Shown piece by piece: positions 35,632 to 45,257 of a stretch of DNA of 51,043 nt. A program made the position numbers and the translations under genes. The stretch comes from Alphaproteobacteria bacterium (GTDB lineage Bacteria > Pseudomonadota > Alphaproteobacteria > UBA9219). The notes below the pieces were generated by a model that had not been told where the DNA came from, did no database searches, and was given only the letters and a program-made list of their open reading frames with translations. Numbering within the stretch: the stretch's first letter is position 1; the number at the start of each line of letters is the position of its first letter. The stretch covers positions 1 to 51,043 of the forward strand of contig JABDFY010000017.1 of assembly GCA_013286365.1 (NCBI GenBank). Reading direction: 5' to 3'.

Positions 35632-35778
35632 CTAGAAATCCGTACACCGGCCCTTGTGTTCCCAATCGCCGTAGCGCGTCGGCTCGGGGCCCTTGGCACC
35701 GCCAATTTCTTTCGGCAAGGATCCGTCTCGATCCGGAGCGGGCTTGGCTGGCTGAGGTTGAGTTTGTTTTTTATCCAT
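35632..35778 (-). CDS. DUF1674 protein (SDHAF4-like succinate dehydrogenase assembly factor)
   Basis: A 48-residue protein with the conserved C-terminal signature EIGGAKGPEPTRYGDWEHKG and then RCTDF. The family is related to mitochondrial SDHAF4, which binds the flavinated succinate dehydrogenase subunit during assembly. The start is ATG 35778; the frame extends upstream but this ATG gives the usual N-terminus rich in Lys/Pro/Gln. No sdh gene is in the window. Confidence 0.9.
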   Translation of the reverse strand: MDKKQTQPQPAKPAPDRDGSLPKEIGGAKGPEPTRYGDWEHKGRCTDF

Positions 35779-36039
35779 AAGAAGTTTAGTAAAGTACAAA
35801 GTCAAAATGATCAAGTTGGTGCGTAGCTTGAGGGCTAAGAGCCTCCAAGTTCATATCTCAATCATATTTATATCTAAAATCACGGGCGTCCCCATCGTCC
35901 ATGGAACAGAAAAGACGCAACTTTACAGTATTTACCTTAACCTACTGTCGAAACAGGCCTCATCCAGATCGTGCCAAATACACTTTGGCCCAACATTTAG
36001 CGGAATGAAGATTTAAGCTCACCGTGCTATGCGTTTCGT
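35779..36039. other. Intergenic region without recognised features
   Basis: About 260 nt between the divergent SDHAF4-like gene and rsmB. It is AT-rich and likely contains both promoters. A 69-codon frame on the plus strand inside it shows no protein-like pattern. I see no hairpin of note. Confidence 0.5.
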
Positions 36040-37332
36040 ATGAGCAATAAAGATTATAATGCCCGAGCCATAGCTTTGGATATGCTTCAGTCCGTTCTGC
36101 GGCGTGGACAAGCTTTCGACGAAGTCATGGAACAACATGTCAAGCTGCCAGAACTCGACAAACGTGACCGCGCCTTTGTTTATATGCTCGTCGCCACGGT
36201 TCTTCGACGACTGGGGCAAATTGATGAAATTATCAAGGCGTCGCTTGACAAGCCACAAATGCTGAAGGGATTGGTTGAGGACTTATTACGACTTGGCGTA
36301 TGCCAAATTTTGTTTTTGCGCACACCAGCTCATGCAGCTGTCGATACGATTGTTGGGTTGGCGGCACAAGAAAATATTACAAAGCCATACAAGAATATGA
36401 TCAATGCGGTACTGCGACGCATCGTGCGCGAGGGAACAGCTCAACTTGAGAAACAAGATGTCGCGCGGTTAAACGTTCCTGATTGGCTTTGGCTTAATTG
36501 GCGTAAAACCTATGGCACAGCTCTGACACGCAAGATTGCCGAGGCTAATATGAATGAAGCCGCTCTTGATATTACTGTAAAAGACAGTGTTAGTGAATGG
36601 TCAGAAGCCCTTGAGGCTAAAATCTTACCCAACAAAAGTTTGCGCCGGGAAGAGTCCAGCGCATTAACGGAGCTGCCGGGCTTTGCCCAAGGGGCATGGT
36701 GGGTGCAAGATGCTGCTGCTTCATTACCGGTAAAATTGTTTGGCGATATCCGTGGTGAGGTCGTTGTCGATTTATGTGCTGCTCCCGGCGGCAAGACCGC
36801 CCAACTCGCAGCCGCCGGCGCCCACGTCATTGCCGTTGATCGTTCAGCAAAACGTCTCAATCGGCTGAAGGAAAATTTGGTGCGGCTCAAGCTTACAGCT
36901 GAAATCGTGCGTAGCGATGCTCTTAAGTTTCAGCCGAAGCAAAAAGTGCGTTATATTTTATTAGATGCACCATGTACCGCGACGGGCACCATTCGCCGTC
37001 ACCCTGATGTGCAACGACTGAAGACGCCCGAGGATATGGCTCGGTTAGTTGAATTGCAGCAGAAGCTTTTGCGCCATGCTGGCACTGTGTTGGCAGCGGG
37101 CGGCGTTCTGATTTACGCGGTTTGTTCTTTGCAGGCAGACGAGGCTGAAGCCCAAATCGACGATTTGTTGCAAGCCGGGCTTGATCTTAGCCGTGACCCG
37201 ATTCGCCAGGATGAGGTTGACGGCATATCGGGCTTTATTAACCCTCGTGGCGAGTTGCGTTGTTTGCCCTGCCACTGGGCCGAATATGGCGGAATCGACG
37301 GGTTTTTTGTCGCGCGTTTGAAACGGAATTAA
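36040..37332 (+). CDS. rsmB: RsmB, 16S rRNA cytosine-5 methyltransferase
   Basis: Methylates C967 of 16S rRNA. It has 430 residues. An N-terminal NusB-like helical RNA-binding domain (1-135) is followed by the methyltransferase with SAM motif VVDLCAAPGGKTAQLA, the catalytic segment LLDAPCTATGTIRRHPDV, and YAVCSLQADEAEAQ carrying the nucleophile cysteine. It lies directly upstream of rpe with 49 nt spacing. Cytosolic. Confidence 0.96.
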   Translation: MSNKDYNARAIALDMLQSVLRRGQAFDEVMEQHVKLPELDKRDRAFVYMLVATVLRRLGQIDEIIKASLDKPQMLKGLVEDLLRLGVCQILFLRTPAHAAVDTIVGLAAQENITKPYKNMINAVLRRIVREGTAQLEKQDVARLNVPDWLWLNWRKTYGTALTRKIAEANMNEAALDITVKDSVSEWSEALEAKILPNKSLRREESSALTELPGFAQGAWWVQDAAASLPVKLFGDIRGEVVVDLCAAPGGKTAQLAAAGAHVIAVDRSAKRLNRLKENLVRLKLTAEIVRSDALKFQPKQKVRYILLDAPCTATGTIRRHPDVQRLKTPEDMARLVELQQKLLRHAGTVLAAGGVLIYAVCSLQADEAEAQIDDLLQAGLDLSRDPIRQDEVDGISGFINPRGELRCLPCHWAEYGGIDGFFVARLKRN

Positions 37333-37381
37333 CCAGCCTTAAGGGTTGCTTCGGGGTCGGTGAAAAAGTTATTCTGAAGAC

Positions 37382-38041
37382 ATGCAACAACCCATCCGTA
37401 TAGCCCCTTCAATTCTTTCCGCCGATTTTGCTCAACTTGGGGCAGAAGTTCGTGCCATCGATGCAGCTGGCGCGGATTACATTCATGTCGATGTTATGGA
37501 TGGGCACTTTGTGCCCAATATTACGATCGGCCCGAGTGTCATCAAAGCGCTACGGTCTTACAGTAAAAAGACGTTTGATGTTCATCTCATGATAGCGCCT
37601 GTTGACCCCTATATCGCCGATTTCGCCAGTGCCGGTGCCGACATCATCACCGTTCATCCCGAAGCAGGCCCACACTTGCATCGCACTGTTCAGCTGATCA
37701 AAGCGCTTGGTAAGAAAGCCGGCGTAGCGCTCAATCCCGCTACACCAATGGCGGCCATAGAGGCTGTGCTCGGAGAAATTGATTTGGTTTTGGTGATGAC
37801 GGTTAATCCAGGATTTGGCGGCCAAGCATTTATCGCTTCACAATTGGAAAAAATCCGCGAACTTCGCATGAAAATAGATGGCCTGGGCCGCAATATTGAT
37901 CTTGAGGTTGATGGCGGTATTCAGCCCGATACGGCAAAACAAGTAATCAAAGCCGGCGCCGATGTGTTGGTTGCCGGCACGGCCAGCTTTAAGGGTGGTG
38001 CTGCGCAGTACGCCACTAATTTAAAACAGTTGCGCGGCTAA
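37382..38041 (+). CDS. rpe: Ribulose-phosphate 3-epimerase
   Basis: Interconverts ribulose 5-phosphate and xylulose 5-phosphate. It has 219 residues, a TIM barrel with [38 protein letters not shown], and the [11 protein letters not shown] and EVDGGI segments. Metal and catalytic residues (His, Asp, His, Asp) are all present. It follows rsmB and precedes the heparinase-like gene by 9 nt. It supports the pentose phosphate pathway that supplies purine synthesis, whose purH is two genes on. Confidence 0.97.
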   Translation: MQQPIRIAPSILSADFAQLGAEVRAIDAAGADYIHVDVMDGHFVPNITIGPSVIKALRSYSKKTFDVHLMIAPVDPYIADFASAGADIITVHPEAGPHLHRTVQLIKALGKKAGVALNPATPMAAIEAVLGEIDLVLVMTVNPGFGGQAFIASQLEKIRELRMKIDGLGRNIDLEVDGGIQPDTAKQVIKAGADVLVAGTASFKGGAAQYATNLKQLRG

Positions 38042-38050
38042 CGCAAAGGC

Positions 38051-39643
38051 ATGAGCCGCGCTGGAAAAATTCTACAACAAGTCCAACGTGGCGTTCGCTC
38101 CGTCACTTATGGAAATCCACTGTATCACAGGATTTTGTCAGCAAATGTTGGGGCAGAAGAATTACGCTTCACGCCGCCCGATATCTGGCCGGGCGATGCT
38201 CAGGCTGGGATGGCTATTATCGCCGACCAAAGGCGGTTATTTGCCGATCATAGAAGGTTCAACAAAAGCGGATGGCAGACAGAAGTAATCCGTGATTTGA
38301 GGGCTGTGGGTTCCGAAGTAGCCCGCCGCACGGTCGTCAGTCTCATCGAAAACTGGTTGCAACAATACGATAGTTGGAATGAAGCTGAGTGGGCAGCCGA
38401 CATACTTGGCGAGCGCATCGCAAGTTGGATCGGTTTTTACGAATTTTATGCGCCGGCTGGTGATTTAGAATTTACAGAGCAACTGACCTCAAGCCTCGCA
38501 CGGCAATGGCAGCATTTGATGCGTACGGTGCCGACAATGCTCACCGGCATAGGTGGTTTGCAGGCCGTTAAGGGATTGGTTTATGGCGGGTTGAATTTTG
38601 CCGAAGGTGAAAAGGCGTTGGGGCTCGGTTGTGATTTACTCCGCCGCCAACTTGCCGCCGAGATTTTACCTGATGGCGGCCATCGTACGCGTAGCCCCTC
38701 GGTTCAACTTCATATGTTGCGGTCTTTGATCGATTTAAGAGCCGTGTTGCGTACGGCGCGACTTGAAGTACCCAATGAGATCAAGGCAGCGATTGAGGCG
38801 ATGATACCGGCGTTACGATTTTTTCGTCACGGCGATGGCGGTCTGGCACTCTTTCATGGAGGACAAGCCGAGTCTTCGCTTCTGATTGAAGCTGTTCTTA
38901 CACAATCCGAGGTGCGTAGCCGTGCTTTACGCCGGTTGCCGGAAACGGGCTATGAGCGACTCACCTCTGGCCGCAGCTTACTCTTAGCCGATGTCGGTCG
39001 TCCCCCAGCGCACGGCTACGACGACGAAGCGCATGCCGGCTTACTAAGTGTTGAATTTGGCAATGGACGCGAGCGCTTAATTGTAAATTGTGGTTCCTTG
39101 CCACAAGCTGATACGACCTGGCGCATGGCGTGCGCTGCAACTGCCGCCCATACAACTTTAACAGTCGAAGATAAAAATGCCTGCGAGATTTTACCTTCGG
39201 GAGGCGTTGGTCAGCGTCCGCGACAAACCAGCATACAACGCTATGAACAAGACGGATCCCAGTTTATTGAGATGATGCACGATGGCTATCGCCAGCGTTT
39301 CAGCGTTATGCACCACCGTATTTTGAGTTTATCGGCCGATGGTGATGAGTTGCATGGCAGCGACAGTCTCTCTGGACCTATGGGTCGAAACTTCACTTTA
39401 CGTTGGCATTTGCACCCTGATGTTCAGGCGTCGCTCCTCCATAGTGGTCAAGCGGCCTTACTGCGAACGGCTAGCGGCAATGGTTGGCGTTTGCGCGTCG
39501 ACGGTGGTGATCTGGGCCTTGAGCCAAGCATTTATTGCGGCGATGGGACACCGCGGCGCACCTTGCAATTAAAGGTCAGTGGTCGTACTCATGGCGACCC
39601 GACAACCGTTGCTTGGAACCTAGTACGGGAAAAACGCAGCTAG
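38051..39643 (+). CDS. Heparinase II/III-family protein
   Basis: A 530-residue protein. The N-terminal helical (alpha/alpha) domain, to about residue 300, includes [20 protein letters not shown], and the C-terminal beta-sandwich contains [23 protein letters not shown] with the family His and Asp. No signal peptide is visible, and known relatives in this gene position (between rpe and purH) are common in Alphaproteobacteria with unknown substrate. An acidic polysaccharide or glycan is inferred, but the cytosolic location is at odds with that. Confidence 0.88.
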   Translation: MSRAGKILQQVQRGVRSVTYGNPLYHRILSANVGAEELRFTPPDIWPGDAQAGMAIIADQRRLFADHRRFNKSGWQTEVIRDLRAVGSEVARRTVVSLIENWLQQYDSWNEAEWAADILGERIASWIGFYEFYAPAGDLEFTEQLTSSLARQWQHLMRTVPTMLTGIGGLQAVKGLVYGGLNFAEGEKALGLGCDLLRRQLAAEILPDGGHRTRSPSVQLHMLRSLIDLRAVLRTARLEVPNEIKAAIEAMIPALRFFRHGDGGLALFHGGQAESSLLIEAVLTQSEVRSRALRRLPETGYERLTSGRSLLLADVGRPPAHGYDDEAHAGLLSVEFGNGRERLIVNCGSLPQADTTWRMACAATAAHTTLTVEDKNACEILPSGGVGQRPRQTSIQRYEQDGSQFIEMMHDGYRQRFSVMHHRILSLSADGDELHGSDSLSGPMGRNFTLRWHLHPDVQASLLHSGQAALLRTASGNGWRLRVDGGDLGLEPSIYCGDGTPRRTLQLKVSGRTHGDPTTVAWNLVREKRS

Positions 39644-39659
39644 GTTTTTTGGATTAGAC

Positions 39660-41249
39660 ATGACCAAAACTCATAAAATTACCCGCGCGCTCATTTCAGT
39701 TTCTGATAAAAATGGCCTAGCTGAATTTGCCAAAAAACTTGCCGCATTTGGCGTTGAAATACTATCAACCGGTGGCTCTGCTGAAAAGTTAAGACAGACG
39801 GGCCTTAAGGTTGTTGAGGTAAGCGACTACACCGGGTTTCCGGAAATGATGGATGGACGTGTCAAAACCCTGCATCCCAAAATTCATGGCGGCCTCTTAC
39901 AGCGTCACGATAATAAAGCGCATCAAGATGCAGCTCGAGAGCACAACATACCACCGATTGATCTTATTGTGGTCAATTTATACCCGTTTCGTGAAACGGT
40001 TGAGCGTGGTGGAGATTTTGAAAAGTGCATTGAGAATATAGACATTGGCGGTCCGGCCATGATCCGCGCGGCTGCAAAAAACCACGATTTTGTTGCCGTG
40101 GTGACCGATACGGCTCAATACGATTCTGTCCTTGCCGAGATGCAAAAACATCAAGGGGCAACGACGTTAGACTTTCGCAAACAGCTCGCCTCAGCGGCGT
40201 ACGCGCACACAGCGCGTTATGATGCTGCCGTGAGCGCTTGGTTTTCTGCTCAAATGGGAGAGGTCTATCCGGACACTCTGACTATAACCGCGCAGCTTAG
40301 GCAAAAATTGCGTTATGGTGAAAATCCACATCAATCGGCGGCGTTTTATGTCACCGACTTGAAACGCGCCGGCGTTGCCAATGCAATTCAAATACAGGGC
40401 AAAGAACTCAGCTATAATAATCTCAATGACACCGACGCCGCCTTTGAACTTGTTTCGGAGTTTGCGGATCAACCGGCCGTGGCCATAATCAAACATGCCA
40501 ATCCATGCGGAGTGGCGCTTGGTGCCGATTTGTTGACGGCCTACCAACACGCTTTGGCCTGCGATCCGGTTAGTGCGTTTGGCGGTATTATCGCTTGTAA
40601 TCGTCCTCTGGATGGCCCAACAGCGAAGGCAATTGCCGAGTTATTCGCCGAAGTTATCATTGCCCCCGATTGTGATAATGCCGCCCGAGAAATTTTGTCA
40701 GCAAAGAAAAATTTACGCGTTCTTCTGACGCGCTCTATGCCCAATCCGCATGATCAGGACAGGGTTATTAAGTCTGTGACAGGTGGATTTTTGGTTCAAT
40801 CGCGCGATAATATCGTTCTTGAAGGCGGCCAAGATAAATTGAAATGCGTCACGAAGCGGCAGCCGACCCAACAAGAAATGCAAGATTTATTATTTGCTTT
40901 TACCGTCGGTAAGCATGTGAAGTCGAATACCATTGTTTACGCTAAAAATGGTGCAACAGTGGGGATAGGTGCTGGACAAATGTCGCGTGTTGATAGTGCG
41001 CGCATCGCTGCTCGCAAAGCAGAAGATCAGGCTAAGAGTGCCGGACTAAAAGAACCGCTAACGCACGGTTCGGCAGCCGCTTCAGACGCTTTCTTTCCTT
41101 TCGCCGATGGCTTGTTAAGTGTAGCTGAGGCTGGCGCAACGGCTGTGATCCAACCTGGTGGATCCGTACGCGATGCTGAAGTGATCGCCGCTGCCGATGA
41201 AAAAGGTATCGCTATGGTATTTACCGCCATACGGCACTTTAGGCACTAA
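39660..41249 (+). CDS. purH: PurH, AICAR transformylase / IMP cyclohydrolase
   Basis: Catalyses the last two steps of de novo IMP synthesis. It has 529 residues. The N-terminal IMP cyclohydrolase domain has [18 protein letters not shown] and [15 protein letters not shown]. The C-terminal transformylase domain has [12 protein letters not shown] and the [17 protein letters not shown] segment, and ends in [10 protein letters not shown]. It stands 16 nt after the heparinase-like gene and is followed by the ccm cluster 45 nt later. Confidence 0.98.
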   Translation: MTKTHKITRALISVSDKNGLAEFAKKLAAFGVEILSTGGSAEKLRQTGLKVVEVSDYTGFPEMMDGRVKTLHPKIHGGLLQRHDNKAHQDAAREHNIPPIDLIVVNLYPFRETVERGGDFEKCIENIDIGGPAMIRAAAKNHDFVAVVTDTAQYDSVLAEMQKHQGATTLDFRKQLASAAYAHTARYDAAVSAWFSAQMGEVYPDTLTITAQLRQKLRYGENPHQSAAFYVTDLKRAGVANAIQIQGKELSYNNLNDTDAAFELVSEFADQPAVAIIKHANPCGVALGADLLTAYQHALACDPVSAFGGIIACNRPLDGPTAKAIAELFAEVIIAPDCDNAAREILSAKKNLRVLLTRSMPNPHDQDRVIKSVTGGFLVQSRDNIVLEGGQDKLKCVTKRQPTQQEMQDLLFAFTVGKHVKSNTIVYAKNGATVGIGAGQMSRVDSARIAARKAEDQAKSAGLKEPLTHGSAAASDAFFPFADGLLSVAEAGATAVIQPGGSVRDAEVIAAADEKGIAMVFTAIRHFRH

Positions 41250-41294
41250 CCCCTGTGTTATCTGCATATATAACGTTAAGCCGATCTAATATGC

Positions 41295-41498
41295 GTGAAA
41301 CAAATTGTATTTTCAGCTATGTCCTTGGCCATGATCTCCTGGCTTAAAAACCCACAAGCTTCTTATGTACTCGTCGCTTATGGCACCGCTGTTGTTGCTT
41401 TGTTTGCCCTGTGGGTTTGGTCGTGGCGGCACTATCGTCGCCATCAGTTGGTTTTGCGGCAGCTACGCGGACGGACGGGCGAACGAGCAGAACCGTGA
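41295..41498 (+). CDS. ccmD: CcmD, haem exporter accessory protein
   Basis: A small membrane protein of the CcmABCD complex, which releases haem-loaded CcmE. It has one transmembrane helix (VLVAYGTAVVALFALWVWSW) followed by a basic stretch RRHQLVLRQLR. The length from GTG 41295 is 67; starts at 41319 or 41331 would give the more typical 55-59. The assignment depends on size, topology and position directly before ccmE, whose GTG overlaps the stop. ccmA, ccmB and ccmC do not precede it here; a truncated ccmA is near the right edge. Confidence 0.8.
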   Translation: MKQIVFSAMSLAMISWLKNPQASYVLVAYGTAVVALFALWVWSWRHYRRHQLVLRQLRGRTGERAEP

Positions 41499-41920
41499 CA
41501 CGCAAAAAAGCCAGGTTATATGGAGTTCTGTTATTTCTGCTTGGTTTGGGTGTGGCAACCGGATTAACGTTGCTAGCACTACGTGACAATCTTTCTTATT
41601 TCCGCACACCAAGTGAAATTATCAGTGGTCATTATCCAGAGCGCGCCACGGGACGGGGGATCCGTCTAGGCGGTCTGGTCGAAAAAGGCAGTCTTAGGCA
41701 TGAGGGTAGTACGATTTTCTTTAGTGTTACAGATTTAACGAACGCAATCGAAGTTAAATACAATGGCGTCATACCAGATTTATTTCGCGAGGGGCAAGGT
41801 GTTGTCGCCGAGGGTAGGGTTGATGAGAATGGTCTCTTTGTGGCCGATCGCCTGTTGGCAAAGCATGACGAAAAATACATGCCGCCGGAAGTTGCCAAAG
41901 CCTTGAAGCAAAAACCATGA
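41495..41920 (+). CDS. ccmE: CcmE, haem chaperone
   Basis: A periplasmic haem chaperone anchored by one N-terminal helix (residues about 9-28). Haem binds covalently to H124 in LLAKHDEKY, with Y128 nearby, the standard HxxxY motif. It has 141 residues from GTG 41495. The OB-fold core runs from about 55 to 120 (IRLGGLVEKGSL). The start overlaps the ccmD stop (GTGA), indicating translational coupling, and the stop overlaps the ccmF start. Confidence 0.96.
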   Translation: MTRKKARLYGVLLFLLGLGVATGLTLLALRDNLSYFRTPSEIISGHYPERATGRGIRLGGLVEKGSLRHEGSTIFFSVTDLTNAIEVKYNGVIPDLFREGQGVVAEGRVDENGLFVADRLLAKHDEKYMPPEVAKALKQKP

Positions 41921-43824
41921 TCATCGAACTCGGCCATTTCGCAGTTATTCTCGCCTTGATTACAAGCCTCTTGCAGGCATCTTTACCCTTGATTGGTGCC
42001 AGAAAAAACATTCTGTCGTTGATGATGGCGGGAAGGGCGGCAGCCTTTACGAGTTTTTTCCTGGTTGTTTTCGGTTTTTTTGCATTGATGTTTTCACATG
42101 TCACCGATGATTTCAGTGTCATGAACGTTGTCATGTATAGCCACACTCAGAAACCGTTGCTGTATAAAATCTCTGGCGTCTGGGCAAGCCACGAAGGCTC
42201 CATGTTGCTTTGGGTGCTCATCCTTACGGGTTTCGGTGCTAGCTTGGCTAAGTTTGTTCCAGAAATGCCCATAATTCTGCGCGCTCAAGCATTGGCCGTG
42301 CAGGGCATGATCGGCTTCGGCTTTCTCGGCTTTATTCTTTTTACATCAAATCCCTTTGCGCGTGTTTGGCCGCCGCTGGCAGAAGGACATGATTTAAACC
42401 CACTCTTGCAAGATCCCGGCCTCGCTTTTCATCCGCCATTTCTCTACATAGGTTATGTCGGATTTTCGTCTGTGTTTGCGTTAGCCGCTGGGTTGCTATT
42501 AACGCGAGACGCTGATGCAAGTTGGGTCAAATGGTTAAGGCCATGGGCATTGGCAGCATGGAGCAGCTTAACTTTTGGCATCGCGATGGGTTCGTGGTGG
42601 GCATACTACGAACTCGGTTGGGGTGGTTGGTGGTTCTGGGATCCAGTAGAAAACGCAGCCCTCATGCCGTGGCTCGCGGGAACAGCGCTGGTACATTCAC
42701 TTGCGGCTACGCACCAGCGTTTGGTCTTTATGCGTTGGACAATTTTACTTGCCGTGGTGGCGTTCAGCTTGAGTTTGCTTGGTACGTTTCTCGTGCGTTC
42801 AGGCATTCTGACTTCGGTACATACGTTTGCCGTAGATCCCGCCCGCGGCGTTTTTGTTTTGGCGTTGTTAGCCTTGGCCGTGGGCGGGGCCCTCACGCTG
42901 TATGCATGGCGTGCTCCAGCATTGCCTGAGAGCCCCATCTTTGCCCCCATCAGTCGCGAGGGCGGGATTTTACTTAACAATCTATTTCTTTGTACCGCCT
43001 GCGCAACACTTGTGTTCGGGACGCTTTATCCTTTGTTACTTAATGCTTTCGATGGTGAAATTGTTTCCGTCGGTGCGCCTTATTTTATCGCAACCGTTAT
43101 ACCGCTTTTGATGCCAGTGGCAGCACTCATGGTAATCGGACCACTTTTACAATGGCATCAAGGTGATCTTCACCAGATATTTGCTCGTCTCAAATATGCG
43201 ATTGGCATTTCGTTTCTGCTTGCGCTAGGCGCGATTTATTTTGTTGGTTTTAAATCCATACTGGGCCTCGTGGCCCTGGCACTAGGCATTTGGGTTGTGA
43301 TTGGAACGCTCGTCAATTTTTATGACAACCGAAATAATTATATCACCATTCTTCCGCGTCTTTTGGCACACGGTGGTTTGGGTGTCGCCATAATTGGAAT
43401 GGCGGGCTCAGCATTCAGTGTGAACTACACGCTTACAATGAAACCGCATCAGGTCAATGAACTGGGCAGCTATCGGATTGAATTGGCGGCTTTGGATGAA
43501 ATCAAAGGTCCAAATTATCAAGCCGAGCGCGGCATGTTCCATGTCTGGCATAACAATGAATTCATTGCCACCATGACACCGGAGCAGAGATTTTATCCTG
43601 TACAAGGCAGTGGTGTTACCGATGTTGCTATAGAAACCAATCTACTCCGTGACGTGTATTTAGCTCTTGGCGGTGAGCAAGAAGAAGCAGACGGCACTAA
43701 AGTGCGTAGCGTACGATTTAATATTAACCCGTTAGTGCCCTGGATATGGATTGGCGCAGCTATTATGGCCATGGGAGGCGTTTGTTCGGTCTGGCTCTCA
43801 TTGACCCGCAGGGCCAAACCATGA
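41917..43824 (+). CDS. ccmF: CcmF, cytochrome c haem lyase subunit
   Basis: A large inner-membrane protein of 635 residues with about 14-15 hydrophobic segments. The tryptophan-rich WWD motif (WGGWWFWDPVENAALMPWL) is at about residues 235-253. The conserved periplasmic histidines of the haem pocket are represented in segments such as HEGSMLLWV. It works with CcmH and CcmI to ligate haem to apocytochrome c. Both ends overlap the neighbours by 4 nt. Confidence 0.97.
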   Translation: MIIELGHFAVILALITSLLQASLPLIGARKNILSLMMAGRAAAFTSFFLVVFGFFALMFSHVTDDFSVMNVVMYSHTQKPLLYKISGVWASHEGSMLLWVLILTGFGASLAKFVPEMPIILRAQALAVQGMIGFGFLGFILFTSNPFARVWPPLAEGHDLNPLLQDPGLAFHPPFLYIGYVGFSSVFALAAGLLLTRDADASWVKWLRPWALAAWSSLTFGIAMGSWWAYYELGWGGWWFWDPVENAALMPWLAGTALVHSLAATHQRLVFMRWTILLAVVAFSLSLLGTFLVRSGILTSVHTFAVDPARGVFVLALLALAVGGALTLYAWRAPALPESPIFAPISREGGILLNNLFLCTACATLVFGTLYPLLLNAFDGEIVSVGAPYFIATVIPLLMPVAALMVIGPLLQWHQGDLHQIFARLKYAIGISFLLALGAIYFVGFKSILGLVALALGIWVVIGTLVNFYDNRNNYITILPRLLAHGGLGVAIIGMAGSAFSVNYTLTMKPHQVNELGSYRIELAALDEIKGPNYQAERGMFHVWHNNEFIATMTPEQRFYPVQGSGVTDVAIETNLLRDVYLALGGEQEEADGTKVRSVRFNINPLVPWIWIGAAIMAMGGVCSVWLSLTRRAKP

Positions 43825-44387
43825 ATAAGCGGCTGGGTGCCTATTTGATGAAAAAAGCACCACATATGCTGGCCTTTGTGCCTTTGATTGTATTTGGTCT
43901 GATGATTTTGGCGCTGGCGCTGGTTTTAGAGCAAGGCAGCGGTGAAAAAGTTAAGTTTACGCAGCTCGTAGACAAACCAGCCCCGACGACTGTTCTGCCT
44001 ATTCTTGGCAAAAATCAGAAATATATATCGACGCAAGATTGGAAAGAAAAAAAATACATAGTAAATTTTTTCGCATCTTGGTGCGTGCCGTGCAGAGAAG
44101 AGCACGAATTTCTGTTGCGTCTTATGGAGAACAATATTGCCGTTATCGGAATTGCTTATAAAGATAATTCAAAAGCCGTGCGTGGATTCTTGAGGGTCGC
44201 GGGCAACCCGTTTCGGGTGGTAGGCGAAGATACGACGGGCCATGCCGGTATAGATTGGGGCATCACTGGCGTGCCAGAAACGTATATTGTTGATAAAGCG
44301 GGCATCATACGATACCACCACAGTGGACCGCTAACGGACGATATTATTGAACGCGAATTATTACCGACCTGGCGAGATTTAAAATGA
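43821..44387 (+). CDS. ccmG: CcmG/DsbE, thioredoxin-like cytochrome c maturation protein
   Basis: A 188-residue periplasmic thiol-disulfide oxidoreductase with one N-terminal membrane anchor (about 16-36). The thioredoxin-fold active site is WCVPC (C88, C91), in NFFASWCVPCREEH. It reduces apocytochrome c or CcmH. The true start is ATG 43821, overlapping the ccmF stop; the frame extends 25 codons upstream inside ccmF. Confidence 0.96.
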   Translation: MNKRLGAYLMKKAPHMLAFVPLIVFGLMILALALVLEQGSGEKVKFTQLVDKPAPTTVLPILGKNQKYISTQDWKEKKYIVNFFASWCVPCREEHEFLLRLMENNIAVIGIAYKDNSKAVRGFLRVAGNPFRVVGEDTTGHAGIDWGITGVPETYIVDKAGIIRYHHSGPLTDDIIERELLPTWRDLK

Positions 44388-44794
44388 TAAAATCAGCCGG
44401 CTTAATTTTTATTCTGATGGGGTTGTTTCTTTTAATTCCTCTGTCTGTGTGGGCAATGTCGGCTGAAAATGCTTTGCCAGATCCGGCACAAGAGGAGCGC
44501 GCAGAAAAAGTCGGGTCCGAGCTACGTTGTGTTGTCTGTCAGTCAGAAAGCATTAACGACTCGCAAGCTGAAATGGCTCACGACATGCGGATTTTAATCC
44601 GTGAGAAGATCAAAGGAGGGTGGACCGACGATCAAATCCTAGGTTATTTGCGTGATCGCTATGGCGACTTCATCCTTTTGCGCCCTCCATTTCAGACCAA
44701 CACTTATGTGCTGTGGCTGCTGCCATTTGGGTTTTTGATGCTGGCAGCAGGTCTTCTTTGCCTGTTGTTCCGGCGGCGGGCTAGGGGAGGCTAG
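44384..44794 (+). CDS. ccmH: CcmH/CycL, cytochrome c maturation thioredox protein
   Basis: A 136-residue protein with a signal peptide (residues 1-27), the conserved thiol motif LRCVVCQS (C49, C52), a helical bundle (DMRILIREKIKGGWTDDQIL), and a C-terminal membrane helix (about 106-128). It presents reduced apocytochrome c to the haem lyase. It starts on an ATGA overlap with ccmG. A mini-CcmI frame starts 2 nt after its stop. Confidence 0.95.
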   Translation: MIKSAGLIFILMGLFLLIPLSVWAMSAENALPDPAQEERAEKVGSELRCVVCQSESINDSQAEMAHDMRILIREKIKGGWTDDQILGYLRDRYGDFILLRPPFQTNTYVLWLLPFGFLMLAAGLLCLLFRRRARGG

Positions 44795-44796
44795 GG

Positions 44797-44964
44797 ATGG
44801 TATTCTGGATAGGAGCGGCGGTGTTAGCGGCAGGTACGACAGGCTTCGTCGTGACCCCCCTAAGGCATAATGCCCCGCGTTTGGCGTTTGGCTTAACCAT
44901 TTTGGTGCCGCTTTTGGCATTGGCGGTCTATTTTCTGATTGGAAATCCTCAACTTGGAGAATGA
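44797..44964 (+). CDS. Mini-CcmI, 55-residue two-helix remnant
   Basis: A 55-codon frame with two hydrophobic segments, VFWIGAAVLAAGTTGFVV and LTILVPLLALAVYFLIGNPQ. These match the first and second membrane helices of CcmI, and the second ends with the typical GNPxL boundary. The intervening cytosolic loop of about 60-80 residues and the periplasmic TPR domain are missing. AGGGGAGG lies 6 nt before ATG, so it is probably translated. The sequence after the TGA has no CcmI-like reading, so it is not a simple frameshift. It sits where ccmI normally is, after ccmH. The assignment is by position and helix pattern. Confidence 0.6.
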   Translation: MVFWIGAAVLAAGTTGFVVTPLRHNAPRLAFGLTILVPLLALAVYFLIGNPQLGE

Positions 44965-45257
44965 GGCTTTGGTTGCTATAAATTCACGTTTCAATGTAGA
45001 ATTATAGACGTTAGTCCTATGATTTAGGCCACAAAAGTCAGTTTTGGTTGGTTAAACCGTAATTTTTATGGCAAAATTAGCCTATTTTAACTTTCTAATC
45101 GAAAATTCTACGTCAATTCGGTCTAATTTCTATCAAATCAGGCTGATATTCAGCCATATTAATAGTTTTAGGCACAGAGACATGTGAACTTGGTGGCTGC
45201 TAACACACTGAAAAACATATACGAAATCAAAGGTTTTATGCTAATGAAAACGCCGCC
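44965..45257. other. AT-rich intergenic region with a hairpin
   Basis: About 290 nt between the ccm cluster and the SnoaL-like gene, clearly lower in GC than its neighbours. It contains GGCTGA-TAT-TCAGCC, a perfect 6-bp inverted repeat at 45141-45155, which could be an operator or weak hairpin. No T tract follows. Likely promoter DNA for the next gene. Nothing else is recognised. Confidence 0.5.

Noticed and set aside
35807..36016. 69-codon plus-strand frame in the gap before rsmB
   Set aside because: No family pattern, poor ribosome site and composition like non-coding DNA; more likely a promoter region.
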